From: Oleiphilus messinensis
Lineage (GTDB): Bacteria > Pseudomonadota > Gammaproteobacteria > Pseudomonadales > Oleiphilaceae
Direction: 5' to 3'
DNA: 64,000 nucleotides
NCBI RefSeq assembly: GCF_002162375.1
Contig: NZ_CP021425.1
Span: forward strand, 2,229,501 to 2,293,500
Part shown: piece after piece, positions 1-8,606 of the stretch
How positions within the stretch are numbered: position 1 is the first letter of the stretch
Layout: every line of letters begins with the position of its first letter
Notes under the pieces: model-generated
What the model was told of the DNA's origin: nothing
The model's input: the letters and a program-made list of their open reading frames with translations, nothing else
Database searches by the model: none
Translations under genes and position numbers: made by a program

Positions 1-2
1 GT

Positions 3-125
3 GGAAAAATGCAGTCCAGGTTAGATGATCCAGAAATCAAGGTTCTCGATCAGCAACGGTATTATGTGAATCCCCCTAAAGAGGGGGATGAACCCCCCGA
101 TGACAAGCAAAGTACCAGCTTGTAA
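3..125 (+). CDS. 3' end of an unidentified protein (partial)
   Basis: An open frame runs in from the left edge and ends at a TAA at 123-125. The roughly 40 visible residues are charged and end in a proline- and aspartate-rich tail (NPPKEGDEPPDDKQSTSL). They carry no motif I recognise. The composition looks like the hydrophilic C-terminal tail of a larger protein. The identity cannot be given because the body of the gene lies outside the window. Confidence 0.4.
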   Translation, partial: GKMQSRLDDPEIKVLDQQRYYVNPPKEGDEPPDDKQSTSL

Positions 126-222
126 TCACAGCTACAGGATTCGTGAGGTTCGCTGTTGGTGCTTTCTATAACCGCTGTTTTTACAGGCCCATTCGGTTGT
201 CTGGAGCGGGCCTGGAAATAAT

Positions 223-606
223 CTAGAACGGTATGAGTGTGCTATGGGTTCTCGCGACGGCTAGGATATAAAAGAATATGGCCAAAGCAATGAAAAAGAG
301 CAGAATCCGCAGCGATTTTGTTTTACCCCGTTTCAATGCAAATGTTCCCACGGCAATATATGCGAGCAGCGCAATTAGTTTGGCTGTAAGCCAATCATTA
401 ACAAACGGATATTGATGAATTTGCAAGGTCAGAAGAATCGCACTAACCAAGAGAACGGTATCGACAATATGCGGCAAGACTCGAATCAGCCGGGTGTGTA
501 GCAGTCTAGAATTCAGCATCATTAAAATTCCCCTGAAAGAGAATAAAATGAGCGTTGCGATGACGCAAATGATGTGTACTTGTTTGATGAGTAGGTAGTA
601 GGTCAT
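223..606 (-). CDS. SirB2-family integral membrane protein
   Basis: The 127-residue product is almost entirely hydrophobic, with four likely membrane segments (about residues 7-28, 48-64, 70-90 and 98-118). It begins with the family-typical stretch LLIKQVHIICVIATLILFSF and has a conserved-looking R-x-L-P-H-I-V-D-T-V-L-L segment near residues 42-54. The family is named after Salmonella SirB2, once reported as an up-regulator of invasion gene expression. Its molecular role is unknown. The gene stands alone on the minus strand, and no partner gene is evident. Confidence 0.75.
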   Translation of the reverse strand: MTYYLLIKQVHIICVIATLILFSFRGILMMLNSRLLHTRLIRVLPHIVDTVLLVSAILLTLQIHQYPFVNDWLTAKLIALLAYIAVGTFALKRGKTKSLRILLFFIALAIFFYILAVARTHSTLIPF

Positions 607-722
607 TGAATATACACGCGATTCAGCACCCTTGATTCTGCTGTGGGTGGTGATTGGGCTTCCTGAAGTTTATGGATGTTTGGACGATAGAAGCGGCTGT
701 TGTGATGTTTTGCTGATGTTGT

Positions 723-1133
723 TTAGCTGGCTCGACTTGTTTTACCCTGATATTGGCTGTTGTAGAGGCTCTCTATTCTCGACAGTGCGTTGTCAATTTC
801 TCTTGAGTAGGACTTATTGCTCAAACAGTATGCGAATGTGAGGCCGTACCGGTAAACACCACCGGATCGGGAGCAGCTCGTGATAATGGCTTCGATGTTG
901 GATTGGCAAATATATTTGCCCCTGAAATCAAGGATTACCCTGTCACCCGACTTGAAACGGGCGCAGCTTTCCAGAGCCATGCCATAGCGATTGATATCGA
1001 TACATCTGGCATCTGTCGGTCGCTTGAATACGCTCATCAAGCCAACAGCTCTTAGCGTAACCCCAAGGCAAGGCGCGGCGTGCCGGGATTTGATTCGACG
1101 ATCCTTAAAATGCGAAATGCTGCAATCCATCAT
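723..1133 (-). CDS. PilZ-domain protein (probable c-di-GMP receptor)
   Basis: The protein has 136 residues. A basic RRxxxR motif (KDRRIKSRHA, about residues 11-20) is followed by a D-x-N-x-x-G motif (DINRYGMAL, about residues 46-54). These are the two signatures of a PilZ domain, which binds cyclic di-GMP. The second motif has Asn where Ser is commonest, so binding strength is uncertain. The domain fills most of the protein and no output domain is attached. A GGCGA sequence precedes the ATG. Neighbours do not suggest a partner, so the target (motility, exopolysaccharide or other) is unknown. Confidence 0.7.
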   Translation of the reverse strand: MMDCSISHFKDRRIKSRHAAPCLGVTLRAVGLMSVFKRPTDARCIDINRYGMALESCARFKSGDRVILDFRGKYICQSNIEAIITSCSRSGGVYRYGLTFAYCLSNKSYSREIDNALSRIESLYNSQYQGKTSRAS

Positions 1134-1703
1134 GATTCTTGTCGCCTTTCAAGTTTATTTATTTTCAGCAACACGAAATTATAGTTCAACAATCTGACCT
1201 CTCGAGGAACAGGTTTAAAAAACCTGAGTTGGCGTTTTGCCTTTATCAACCTGTACGTCTCATTACGGATCGTACTGGTGATTAAGATTTGTGCGCCATT
1301 CGGGGCCTGTTCAGTGCAGGAGATTCATTTCGTGAAGTATCTTCCTGACTTTTAACCAAAATGCGATTTTCTTGCTTTAGTGCCAGTACCGCAATTTGGA
1401 TTTCGCACCCACTCTAGTCTCACACTTAATCTAGTCTAAAGCGTAAGTCCAAGCTGTGTTTGCTTCAGTGTAAGCACTCATGCTTGGTATCCGCTGACCG
1501 GTTTCGTTTAGACCAAAGTATACTTGTTATACAAGTGTTCGTACGATGTTGAGTCTGCATTTTAACGTTTGTTAACACAAGTTAAAAGCGGGGAAAGAAA
1601 TTTGACAGTAGTATAAACCTTTGTAATTGTTAACTGTGTCTCAAAACAGATGGGTTTTTCAGGGGCTTGATTTTCTGGCGTACAAAAAATAAACGCACTA
1701 AAA
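1134..1703. other. Intergenic region without a supported gene
   Basis: About 570 bases lie between two minus-strand genes. I see no open frame with coding character. A perfect 7-bp hairpin (CAGGTTT, loop AAA, AAACCTG) sits at 1210-1226, and a short repeat TCTAGTCT occurs twice near 1413-1438. The sequence around 1540-1650 is AT-rich and contains TTGACA at 1602. No product can be assigned to the stretch. Confidence 0.4.
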
Positions 1704-1985
1704 TCATGCACTTGTATCCACTCGTGTGCCTTTCTTGGCTTCTAGTGCCTGAGGTTGGGCTGTTTCGGGATGCAGCAGTTCCGGAGCGCGTCGTTCCCGA
1801 CGACGACGGCGTTCCTGTTGCACGCGTGTTTGCTTTCTACGCCTGTCAGGCCGTATTCGACGATCAACAGGGCGGGAGTCCAAAGCTTTGTCCAGCGCTT
1901 CTGCTTCGGTTGCACCCTGTGACGTTTGAGTCCGCTTATTACGGGTGTAATCTGTCAAATTTAGCTTATTATCGTTTATATACAT
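1704..1985 (-). CDS. Small arginine-rich hypothetical protein
   Basis: A 93-residue frame starts with ATG after a clear Shine-Dalgarno (CGGGAG, 6-7 nt upstream), which favours this strand over an overlapping plus-strand frame without such a site. The product is very basic: residues 38-67 are dense in Arg (VDRRIRPDRRRKQTRVQQER, then RRRRRERR), flanked by a Thr/Ala/Glu-rich N-terminus and a Pro/Gln/Ala-rich tail. No membrane segment or known domain is visible. The basic centre could bind nucleic acid or phospholipid head groups, but that is only inference from composition. Confidence 0.5.
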   Translation of the reverse strand: MYINDNKLNLTDYTRNKRTQTSQGATEAEALDKALDSRPVDRRIRPDRRRKQTRVQQERRRRRERRAPELLHPETAQPQALEAKKGTRVDTSA

Positions 1986-2081
1986 ACTGATTTCTCCCGA
2001 AAGTCGTGTTCTCCTTATTTGATTGTTATCGGCTGAATTGGGAAAATGTTGAGTTTACGGCCAGCACAATAGGAAATTACA

Positions 2082-4481
2082 TTGAAGCCATCACCTTTAT
2101 CGCCACGCAAACTGTATGCGCAATGCAATACTTCGGATTTCTCGTTTCAGTCCACTAAGACACTCCAACCGTTGGATGAAATTATCGGACAGGCGCGAGC
2201 TCAGGACGCCCTCAAATTTGCAATGGCTATGCCATCCAGCGGATATAATATCTACGCTGTAGGGCCAAGTGGGTTGGGAAAAAGAACGATGATGCTTCGC
2301 TACCTGCGTCAGCATGTCGATGCCCATGACGGCGTTGTGGATTGGTGTTATGTGAACAATTTTGATGACATTCGCCAGCCTCGTGTTTTGAAACTTCCAG
2401 CAGGTTTAGGCATTCAGTTCAAAAAAGATGTCGAAAAGCTGATGTTTCGTCTGGTGAAGGCGATTCCTCAGGCGTTTGACAATGATTCCTATTATGAACG
2501 TTCTGAGCAATTGAAAAATGAGCTGGCGGATAAGCAGGAAAAGCAATTGCTGCAGGTGTCCAAACAGGCGCAGAAGAAAGGCGTGAATCTAACCGTTACC
2601 ACACCCGGTGGTTATCGTTTGGTCGCCATGAATGGTGAAGAACCCCACACTGCCGAGACATTTTCAGAATTGACGGCAGATGAGCAGCAGCATTTTGAGG
2701 ATACGATCAATAAACTTGAGAAAAAACTTCGCGGAACGTTGCGTAAGCTGGCTAACTGGGAGCAGGACTACCTGGATAAACAGCAGCAATTGAATGAAGA
2801 GGTTACCTTGGCCGTCACCGGACATCTCATTGATGATCTGGAAGCCAAATATGAAGAGCAGAAAAATGTCATCGGTTTTCTCGAGACTATGCGCAAAGAC
2901 CTGGTTGATAACGTGGATATCTTCCTGGAAGACAATGATGAACACGCAACAATCGCCTACGCGTCACTGGATAAGAAAATGCCTAGACGATACCAGGTTA
3001 ATGTTCTGGTAAATCGTAAAGATGGGTTAGCGCCGATTGTTGTTGAAGACAATCCTAATTATCACAACCTGTTTGGCTATGTAGAAAACGTAACGTACAA
3101 AGGAACAGTATTTACCGATTTCTCCTTGATTCGGGCTGGAAGCCTGCATAAAGCCAATGGCGGCTATCTTTTGATGGATGCAATCAAGGTTCTGGAACAG
3201 CCTTTTGTTTGGGATGGGCTCAAACGGGCGCTCCGTTCAAGCAGTATGGCAATCAATGCTCTGGAGCGGGAAATGACGTTATCCGGAACCATATCATTGG
3301 AACCGGAGCACATACCCCTGAATGTGAAGATTATTCTATTCGGTGACCGCGAAACGTATTTGCTCCTGCAGCAGTACGATTCCGAATTTCAGGAGTTGTT
3401 TAAAGTCACGGCGGACTTTGAAGGTGAGATGGCGCGCACTCCTGAAAACCAAGTACTTTATGCCAAATTTATATCCAGTCTGGTACATGAAAAAGGGCTA
3501 CGGCACTGCGATAAAAAAGCAGTGATGAAGATCATCGAACACAGTTCCCGAATCGCGGAAGATCAGAATAAGTTATCGCTTCATGCGGCAGATATTGCCA
3601 ATTTGCTCCGTGAATCTGACTATTGGGCAGAGAAGCAGGACAGTAAACAGATTAAGTCCGAGCACGTTATCAAGGCGCTGGATAGTGCGAAACACCGCAG
3701 TAGCCGAATTCGCGACCAGATTTATGAAGGTGTGGAAAATGGATCTACTTTGTTAACGGTATCCGGAGCGGTGGTAGGGCAGGTCAATGCGTTATCCGTT
3801 CTGACGACTGGCGACAGCGAATTCGGTATCGTAAGCCGGATAACGGCTGTTGCGCGCTATGGCGATGGTGACGTAATTGATATCGAACGGGATGTTAAAC
3901 TGGGTGGGACAATTCACTCCAAAGGCGTACTGATATTGTCTTCCTACCTAGCTCACTTATTCGGTCAAACCGATCATCTTACGCTTTCAGCCAGTATTAC
4001 TTTCGAGCAATCCTATGGTGAAGTGGATGGTGACAGTGCAACTATCGCCGAGTTTTGTACATTGCTTTCCGCGATGTCGGGGTTGCCGGTTCGGCAGGAT
4101 ATCGCAGTAACCGGATCAATGAATCAGAAGGGCGAAGTTCAGCCAGTCGGAGGCGTAAACCAGAAAATCGAGGGGTTCTATGATACCTGTATGATTTTAG
4201 GTGCGGACAATACGCAAGGTGTTATTATGCCCGAGACCAATGTCCATAACTTGATGTTGAAACAGGATGTATTGGATGCAGCGGCCAAAAAAACATTCTC
4301 CGTCTATAGTGTTTCCCACGTCAATGAGGCGATTGCGCTAATGTTTGGTAAGCCTGCGGGTGAGCCCAATACTGATGGCAAATTTCCACCGCGTTCGGTC
4401 TTCGGCACGATTCAGCAACGGTTAGCGAAATTGAAGGAGACTGATAAAGACTCGGAAGGTGGCGCAAAATCGAAAAGCTGA
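2082..4481 (+). CDS. Lon-like ATP-dependent protease (LonB/YcbZ type)
   Basis: The 799-residue protein has a Walker A motif GPSGLGKR at residues 61-68, a helical, charged insertion (about residues 130-290), the rest of an AAA+ module, and a C-terminal Lon protease domain. The catalytic dyad appears as Ser652 (GDSATIAEF) and Lys695 (NQKIEGF), spaced 43 residues as in Lon. The N-terminal LON substrate-binding domain is absent and the insertion sits in the ATPase module, which places it with YcbZ/LonB-like proteins rather than classical Lon. The start is TTG, preceded by AGGA at 8 nt. It probably degrades or remodels cytosolic proteins; natural substrates of this branch are poorly known. The gene is followed by a strong terminator. 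Confidence 0.88.
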   Translation: MKPSPLSPRKLYAQCNTSDFSFQSTKTLQPLDEIIGQARAQDALKFAMAMPSSGYNIYAVGPSGLGKRTMMLRYLRQHVDAHDGVVDWCYVNNFDDIRQPRVLKLPAGLGIQFKKDVEKLMFRLVKAIPQAFDNDSYYERSEQLKNELADKQEKQLLQVSKQAQKKGVNLTVTTPGGYRLVAMNGEEPHTAETFSELTADEQQHFEDTINKLEKKLRGTLRKLANWEQDYLDKQQQLNEEVTLAVTGHLIDDLEAKYEEQKNVIGFLETMRKDLVDNVDIFLEDNDEHATIAYASLDKKMPRRYQVNVLVNRKDGLAPIVVEDNPNYHNLFGYVENVTYKGTVFTDFSLIRAGSLHKANGGYLLMDAIKVLEQPFVWDGLKRALRSSSMAINALEREMTLSGTISLEPEHIPLNVKIILFGDRETYLLLQQYDSEFQELFKVTADFEGEMARTPENQVLYAKFISSLVHEKGLRHCDKKAVMKIIEHSSRIAEDQNKLSLHAADIANLLRESDYWAEKQDSKQIKSEHVIKALDSAKHRSSRIRDQIYEGVENGSTLLTVSGAVVGQVNALSVLTTGDSEFGIVSRITAVARYGDGDVIDIERDVKLGGTIHSKGVLILSSYLAHLFGQTDHLTLSASITFEQSYGEVDGDSATIAEFCTLLSAMSGLPVRQDIAVTGSMNQKGEVQPVGGVNQKIEGFYDTCMILGADNTQGVIMPETNVHNLMLKQDVLDAAAKKTFSVYSVSHVNEAIALMFGKPAGEPNTDGKFPPRSVFGTIQQRLAKLKETDKDSEGGAKSKS

Positions 4482-4518
4482 GCACCAGGCGTTGAAGATA
4501 CAACCTGATTAGCTCTGG

Positions 4519-4545
4519 CCCGCCCGGCAGGATCCGGGCGGGTTT
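4519..4545. terminator. GC-rich hairpin terminator between convergent genes
   Basis: A perfect 9-bp stem (CCCGCCCGG / CCGGGCGGG, loop CAGGAT) is followed by TTT. It lies between the Lon-like gene and the convergent ydbL and probably ends the plus-strand transcript, possibly both. Confidence 0.7.
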
Positions 4546-4563
4546 ACCATTCTAAGTGGGTGT

Positions 4564-4896
4564 TTAGCGCGCTTGTTTTTTCAATACCCATTCGCCATTG
4601 GGCAGCCTAATATACTCATTAGGCGACGCTTTATCGATCAGCTTCTTGCCCGCTAATTTTGCGACTTGCTCGATGCTGATACCACGTTTAGTTGCGATGC
4701 GTTGATACGCTTCTTCCCGTTTGGCGTTGATTTCCTTGATCAACCCGGCGGCACGGGTATTCCCCTTGACCGCACCGATGTAACCATTCGGTTGCTCTCC
4801 AATCATGCCCTGTGCCTTGGCGTCTTCAAGACTGATTGCCCAGCTCGGAAGGCTGAATAGCAGCCCAAGCATAAGGAATATTCGAATAACGTTCAT
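4564..4896 (-). CDS. ydbL: YdbL family periplasmic protein (DUF1318)
   Basis: The 110-residue product has a signal peptide (MNVIRIFLMLGLLFSLPSWA, then I-S-L) and a mature part matching YdbL: EDAKAQGMIGEQPNGYIG, a region rich in K/R/E typical of a helix, and a C-terminal PNGEWVLK. In E. coli YdbL is the third gene of the ydbH-ynbE-ydbL operon and is reported to help prevent misassembly of the YdbH-YnbE bridge. Here it is the last gene of the same operon, 18 nt after ynbE. Its start is preceded by AGGGGAAGG. Confidence 0.88.
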   Translation of the reverse strand: MNVIRIFLMLGLLFSLPSWAISLEDAKAQGMIGEQPNGYIGAVKGNTRAAGLIKEINAKREEAYQRIATKRGISIEQVAKLAGKKLIDKASPNEYIRLPNGEWVLKKQAR

Positions 4897-4914
4897 AAAA
4901 CCTTCCCCTCTGCT

Positions 4915-5115
4915 CTAGAAAATGTTGTCTTCTTCTGAAAAAAGATCTTCAAGGTCTTTTTCTACTTTGACTTTAACTTCGTGTTCGATTTTTACGTTTA
5001 GGTTGATTGTAATCGGCTTGTCCGGGACAGCAACTTCAACACGCGGCGTACATGCGCATAAGCCAAGCAAACAGAAAAAAGCAAAAGATCGAACGGTGTC
5101 GATAGGCAATCGCAT
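4915..5115 (-). CDS. ynbE: YnbE family outer-membrane lipoprotein
   Basis: This 66-residue lipoprotein has a lipobox LCAC within FFCLLGLCACTPRVEV. After it comes a short beta-prone stretch (ITINLNVKIEHEVKVKVE) and an acidic tail (DLEDLFSEEDNIF). In E. coli, YnbE is anchored in the outer membrane and multimerises with the C-terminus of YdbH by beta-strand pairing. The ATG at 5115 is preferred over a TTG two codons upstream because AGGA lies 7 nt before it. The position between ydbH and ydbL is the same as in enterobacteria. Confidence 0.88.
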   Translation of the reverse strand: MRLPIDTVRSFAFFCLLGLCACTPRVEVAVPDKPITINLNVKIEHEVKVKVEKDLEDLFSEEDNIF

Positions 5116-5167
5116 TAACAAATCCTGATAAAGTGATTTAAGATTAAGATCATTCCAGCATAGTTTA

Positions 5168-7906
5168 TCATTGCTGAACGGAGTCTGAATCCCAATATTT
5201 TTTTTCCAGACGTTCGATTATTCTGTCGGGTACCTCCAGACTTTTCATTACCGATAAAATATTGCTCTCGAGGTTGACGTTGTAGTGCACAAGCCTGCCG
5301 TTTTGAAAGTCCGGGTTGCTACCCTGCATTGCAACGCCCAACTTCAGTTGTTCGTCCCTGCTGAAGTTTACGCTACTGGTCAGCGCGGTAAAGTGGAAAT
5401 TTTCCAGGGCATCAACTGCAAGTAAGAGTTGATCGTTTTGGCCCGCGATTTTTCGCCAGTGAGAGACTTCTTTCAGTTTGATCAATCCCCCCTCTCTGGC
5501 GCTGATCTGGCCATTTGTTACCGAAGGTTTGCCGTGCTCATAGGTTACCGGTATAACTCCGACAATATCGCCTGTTGCAGTCAGCTTGTCGTTTTCCAAT
5601 GCGACAAGCTGGGAAAGTTCCAGGTTGTGTAGTTCCAGCCAGTAGGTTGCATTCAAGTCAGCCAATGAATCTGCAGAGCAGGGTACCTGTTCAGGCTTGG
5701 CCAACACAATCGCTCCGGCAAATGCATTCATGGAAAGCCGTTCGAGTTTGGCATGACAGCGCTGCTCAGCTTTAAACCCTTTCACAAATGGCAGTGGAAT
5801 TCGCCCTGATATTTGGGTTCGAAAGTCAGTAAACGCGAATCCAGAGATGATTTCATCCACGACGAGATTCCCGGTATTTTCGATTATGATACTCCCTTCA
5901 GCGAGTGTCATTTCGATCTCTGAACTGATGTTCTTCAGCGCCAGATCAGACTTTATCCATGACCAATCGGATAGCCGAGTGCGAAGGTCGCCCGTCACTA
6001 TTACCGGAGGGGAAGTTGCTGTATCTTTGTTCATCTGGATTTCAAGCGCGCCTCGACTCTCGATTTGTCCTGCTGTAATTTCCGTTAGTTTTATGCTCCC
6101 GTTCGACAAGTAAGGTGATAGCCAGGGGTCGAGCTTCTTCAGATCCGGCTTTCCTTGAACAGAAAACTGCACATCCAGCGCTTCTACCGGTATACCTGCA
6201 TGGGCCGATAAGTTCGCTGTAATTGATGCGGCGCTAATGTTACCCCGTTGTAATGAAAAGCCTTTTGGCGTAAGACGCATATCGCCTGTGATCGCAAAAG
6301 GCAGTGGGGTTGCTTTGCTCTTCGGATGGGTAATAGCAGCATTTAGGTGTACTGTGCTTTCGAGTTTTAGATCCCCGTGGTTGTCGGTGATATGGAGTTG
6401 TAGATTGGGTAGGGCAATCGAACCTTCAGGCAAGCGCACGTCGGGAGTATGCCATTGTCGCCATTTGATCATAATGGGCGCCAAAGTGCTCAAATTATAG
6501 CTGTTTTCGATTGCTTCCAGTCCGGTTTTACCCGAGAGGGTGAAATTTCGAGGTACATTCGGTGCTTCGGATGTTCCTTTCACTGTAAATGCGGTCTGCA
6601 TTTTTGGAAGGGGTTGACCTGTGGCAATAGCGGCTGTCAATTTTGCATCGATGGTGGAGATCAGTGAGTCTGGTGTGCGATGGTTAGAAGTATTTCCCTT
6701 GATAGCTATGTTCACTGGAAAGGTACATTGAGGTCTTTGATCTTGTAGCGTGCAATTAATCTCTCGCTCGGTTGAGAGCAACCAATTATCGGGAAATTGT
6801 GCCCATGATGCGGGTGCTTCCTGTATAGATGATTTTATTTGCATCTCATGGAGTTGCCCAGATACAGCTTGTCCCATATCCAGCAAGTTCTCGCCAGACA
6901 TCGTGAGTTGCAGCGTACTCTCCAATTCAGCCTTAACACCATTGCTTGATTGCATCAGCATATTAATCACTGGCTGTAACGATAATGTCCAGGGGTTCTG
7001 TAATGGCGTATCGTGGGTTGTGAGTGTGGCCTTGCCTTGGGTACTGAAGTCATTTATCGAGAGTTTGATGTCGGCTTCCGGATTGGTGACGGGGAGTGGA
7101 AGATGGATCAATTTTGGTGGTTTGCTCAGTGAATACTTCAAATCAAATACCCATGCCCCTGTATTTTGCTCTACTCCAGGTTGCGCAGTGAGCGTTAACG
7201 CGATGGTGTCGAAATTAGCCTGTGCCTCGATTGAGTTGCCCTTGTTGAGCTGAACATGCACGCCATAATCGTTTTCCAACGCTTCGCCTTCGGTAGTCAG
7301 GCTCGTTTCAGTCCGATCATGTCTGAGTTTCAAGTGCCCGCTTACAGTAGGTAGTGATTGAGTGGAGGAATCGCGCTCAAACTCGAATTCAGTAATCAAT
7401 ATTTGGAATGGGGGGAGTGAGTGAATCTTGTCCAAAATAGCTTGTATGTGTATTTGTGGTGATGCGGATTCCCTGCGTTCGTACGTGTCCCCAGCTGGAC
7501 TCGCCAGAATCTTTAATGTATCGATTGAAAGCGTAATCGGGTGATCGGTTGCAGATTCAATTTGTTTTTGTGGCCCGTTTTCAGTTGCTCGGCCATGGGC
7601 ATTCAAGTGACTCAACTGCGTCAGGTGCATGCCCGAAATATTAAGGTTTTTAGCCTGTATTGTCACCGTATCCGAACTCAAAGACAAAGACGGTATTTCA
7701 AGGCCGTACCCCGTCGGACGGTTTACCTCAAACTCCGTGATCTGGAGTTGTTGTTCTGTTCCGACATAAATCACTAGCACGGGCAACCAAAGTGGTGTGA
7801 ACCACCAGAGGCCAATTAATAGTGCTCCGATGGACATCAGCGTGATCAAAACGTATTTGATCCACCGGGGTACACCCGGTTTTGGCATGATCTTTAAGGT
7901 AGTCAT
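5168..7906 (-). CDS. ydbH: YdbH family AsmA-like intermembrane phospholipid transport protein
   Basis: The 912-residue protein has one N-terminal inner-membrane anchor (about residues 17-42) and then a very long, beta-rich periplasmic part with alternating polar and hydrophobic residues. The C-terminal third contains the YdbH signature region (GDIVGVIPVTYEHGKPSV, then ARE-GG-IKL). In E. coli YdbH acts redundantly with TamB and YhdP in moving phospholipids to the outer membrane. Here it heads the ydbH-ynbE-ydbL operon, with a 52-nt gap to ynbE. No strong ribosome binding site is seen at the ATG, and a second ATG six codons later is possible. Confidence 0.85.
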   Translation of the reverse strand: MTTLKIMPKPGVPRWIKYVLITLMSIGALLIGLWWFTPLWLPVLVIYVGTEQQLQITEFEVNRPTGYGLEIPSLSLSSDTVTIQAKNLNISGMHLTQLSHLNAHGRATENGPQKQIESATDHPITLSIDTLKILASPAGDTYERRESASPQIHIQAILDKIHSLPPFQILITEFEFERDSSTQSLPTVSGHLKLRHDRTETSLTTEGEALENDYGVHVQLNKGNSIEAQANFDTIALTLTAQPGVEQNTGAWVFDLKYSLSKPPKLIHLPLPVTNPEADIKLSINDFSTQGKATLTTHDTPLQNPWTLSLQPVINMLMQSSNGVKAELESTLQLTMSGENLLDMGQAVSGQLHEMQIKSSIQEAPASWAQFPDNWLLSTEREINCTLQDQRPQCTFPVNIAIKGNTSNHRTPDSLISTIDAKLTAAIATGQPLPKMQTAFTVKGTSEAPNVPRNFTLSGKTGLEAIENSYNLSTLAPIMIKWRQWHTPDVRLPEGSIALPNLQLHITDNHGDLKLESTVHLNAAITHPKSKATPLPFAITGDMRLTPKGFSLQRGNISAASITANLSAHAGIPVEALDVQFSVQGKPDLKKLDPWLSPYLSNGSIKLTEITAGQIESRGALEIQMNKDTATSPPVIVTGDLRTRLSDWSWIKSDLALKNISSEIEMTLAEGSIIIENTGNLVVDEIISGFAFTDFRTQISGRIPLPFVKGFKAEQRCHAKLERLSMNAFAGAIVLAKPEQVPCSADSLADLNATYWLELHNLELSQLVALENDKLTATGDIVGVIPVTYEHGKPSVTNGQISAREGGLIKLKEVSHWRKIAGQNDQLLLAVDALENFHFTALTSSVNFSRDEQLKLGVAMQGSNPDFQNGRLVHYNVNLESNILSVMKSLEVPDRIIERLEKKYWDSDSVQQ

Positions 7907-8121
7907 TGTGATGGTAAATGTATTTTTTTGTAGTCCGTGTCACTTTTGAATGGAACTCAACTAGTATTTAACTATGTAAGGTTCATCATATTCATGTTCA
8001 CAACTGGTTAATTCAGCTTGATTTCGGTGTAGCCATTTTCGCGTTTTTGCACTGACTGGATTGGTCTATTTCCAACAGGCTTCAAGGCAAGTATGCATCA
8101 GAAAGGGGAATAGGAATACCT

Positions 8122-8565
8122 ATGAAACTACAACGAAATATTTTAATCGTTGGCACCTATGGTATCGATATATTTTATGGTATAGCAGAAGAACTGCAAA
8201 AGTTAGGCTGTAATGTGGATACATCAATCAGTGCTGAGGATGCGTTGGCAAAAGTTAGCGCGCTCGCTTATCACGCCATACTGATTAATCTGGAACCGGA
8301 TGGTAGTGGCGGCGTCGAGGGAATAGAAGTGTTGTCTACCTTGGTTGAAAATGAATTACAGGGTGATGCTGTGTGTCTGGGTGTCAGCACGCAGACGCCG
8401 ACCTCTTTGCTGGTGGCAAACCCGGATAAGCTTAAAACATTGTCTATTTTGGTGGGGTGGTTAACGTTGCCAATTCTCGCCGATAAAGCCGGCAAGATGA
8501 TTGTGGATATCAGTGCAAACCCTGGCCATCTGGCACTGCGTAACCGGGTTCAAGCGTTGGCTTGA
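8122..8565 (+). CDS. Receiver-like protein lacking the phospho-acceptor (pseudo-receiver)
   Basis: The 147-residue protein folds like a CheY receiver by pattern: a first strand NILIVGTYG, a helix, a strand with CNVDTSISAEDALAKV, then AILINLEPDGSGGVEGIEVL where receivers have ..LLDLxxPxxxG.... The acidic pocket is lost: the first strand ends in G-T-Y instead of D-D/D-E, and Asn stands where the phosphorylated Asp should be. A Lys near the expected fifth strand is not clear. It therefore probably signals without phosphorylation or is a degenerate protein-interaction domain. It is a single gene divergent from ydbH. A short palindrome, ATAGG-AATA-CCTAT, covers its ribosome binding site. Confidence 0.55.
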   Translation: MKLQRNILIVGTYGIDIFYGIAEELQKLGCNVDTSISAEDALAKVSALAYHAILINLEPDGSGGVEGIEVLSTLVENELQGDAVCLGVSTQTPTSLLVANPDKLKTLSILVGWLTLPILADKAGKMIVDISANPGHLALRNRVQALA

Positions 8566-8573
8566 GTGTGTGA

Positions 8574-8606
8574 GTAACCATAGATAGGCGTTCAATCTGT
8601 GGTTAC
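8574..8606. terminator. Hairpin between convergent pseudo-receiver gene and menA
   Basis: A 12-bp stem with one G-T mismatch (GTAACCATAGAT / ATCTGTGGTTAC) spans the junction and overlaps the menA stop codon. It probably terminates the plus-strand transcript, and possibly both. Confidence 0.6.

Noticed and set aside
1667-1990. A 107-codon plus-strand frame overlapping the arginine-rich protein
   Set aside because: It lacks a ribosome binding site, and the minus-strand frame has a clear one; the Cys/Tyr/Leu-rich product looks like a mirror of the arginine-rich sequence.
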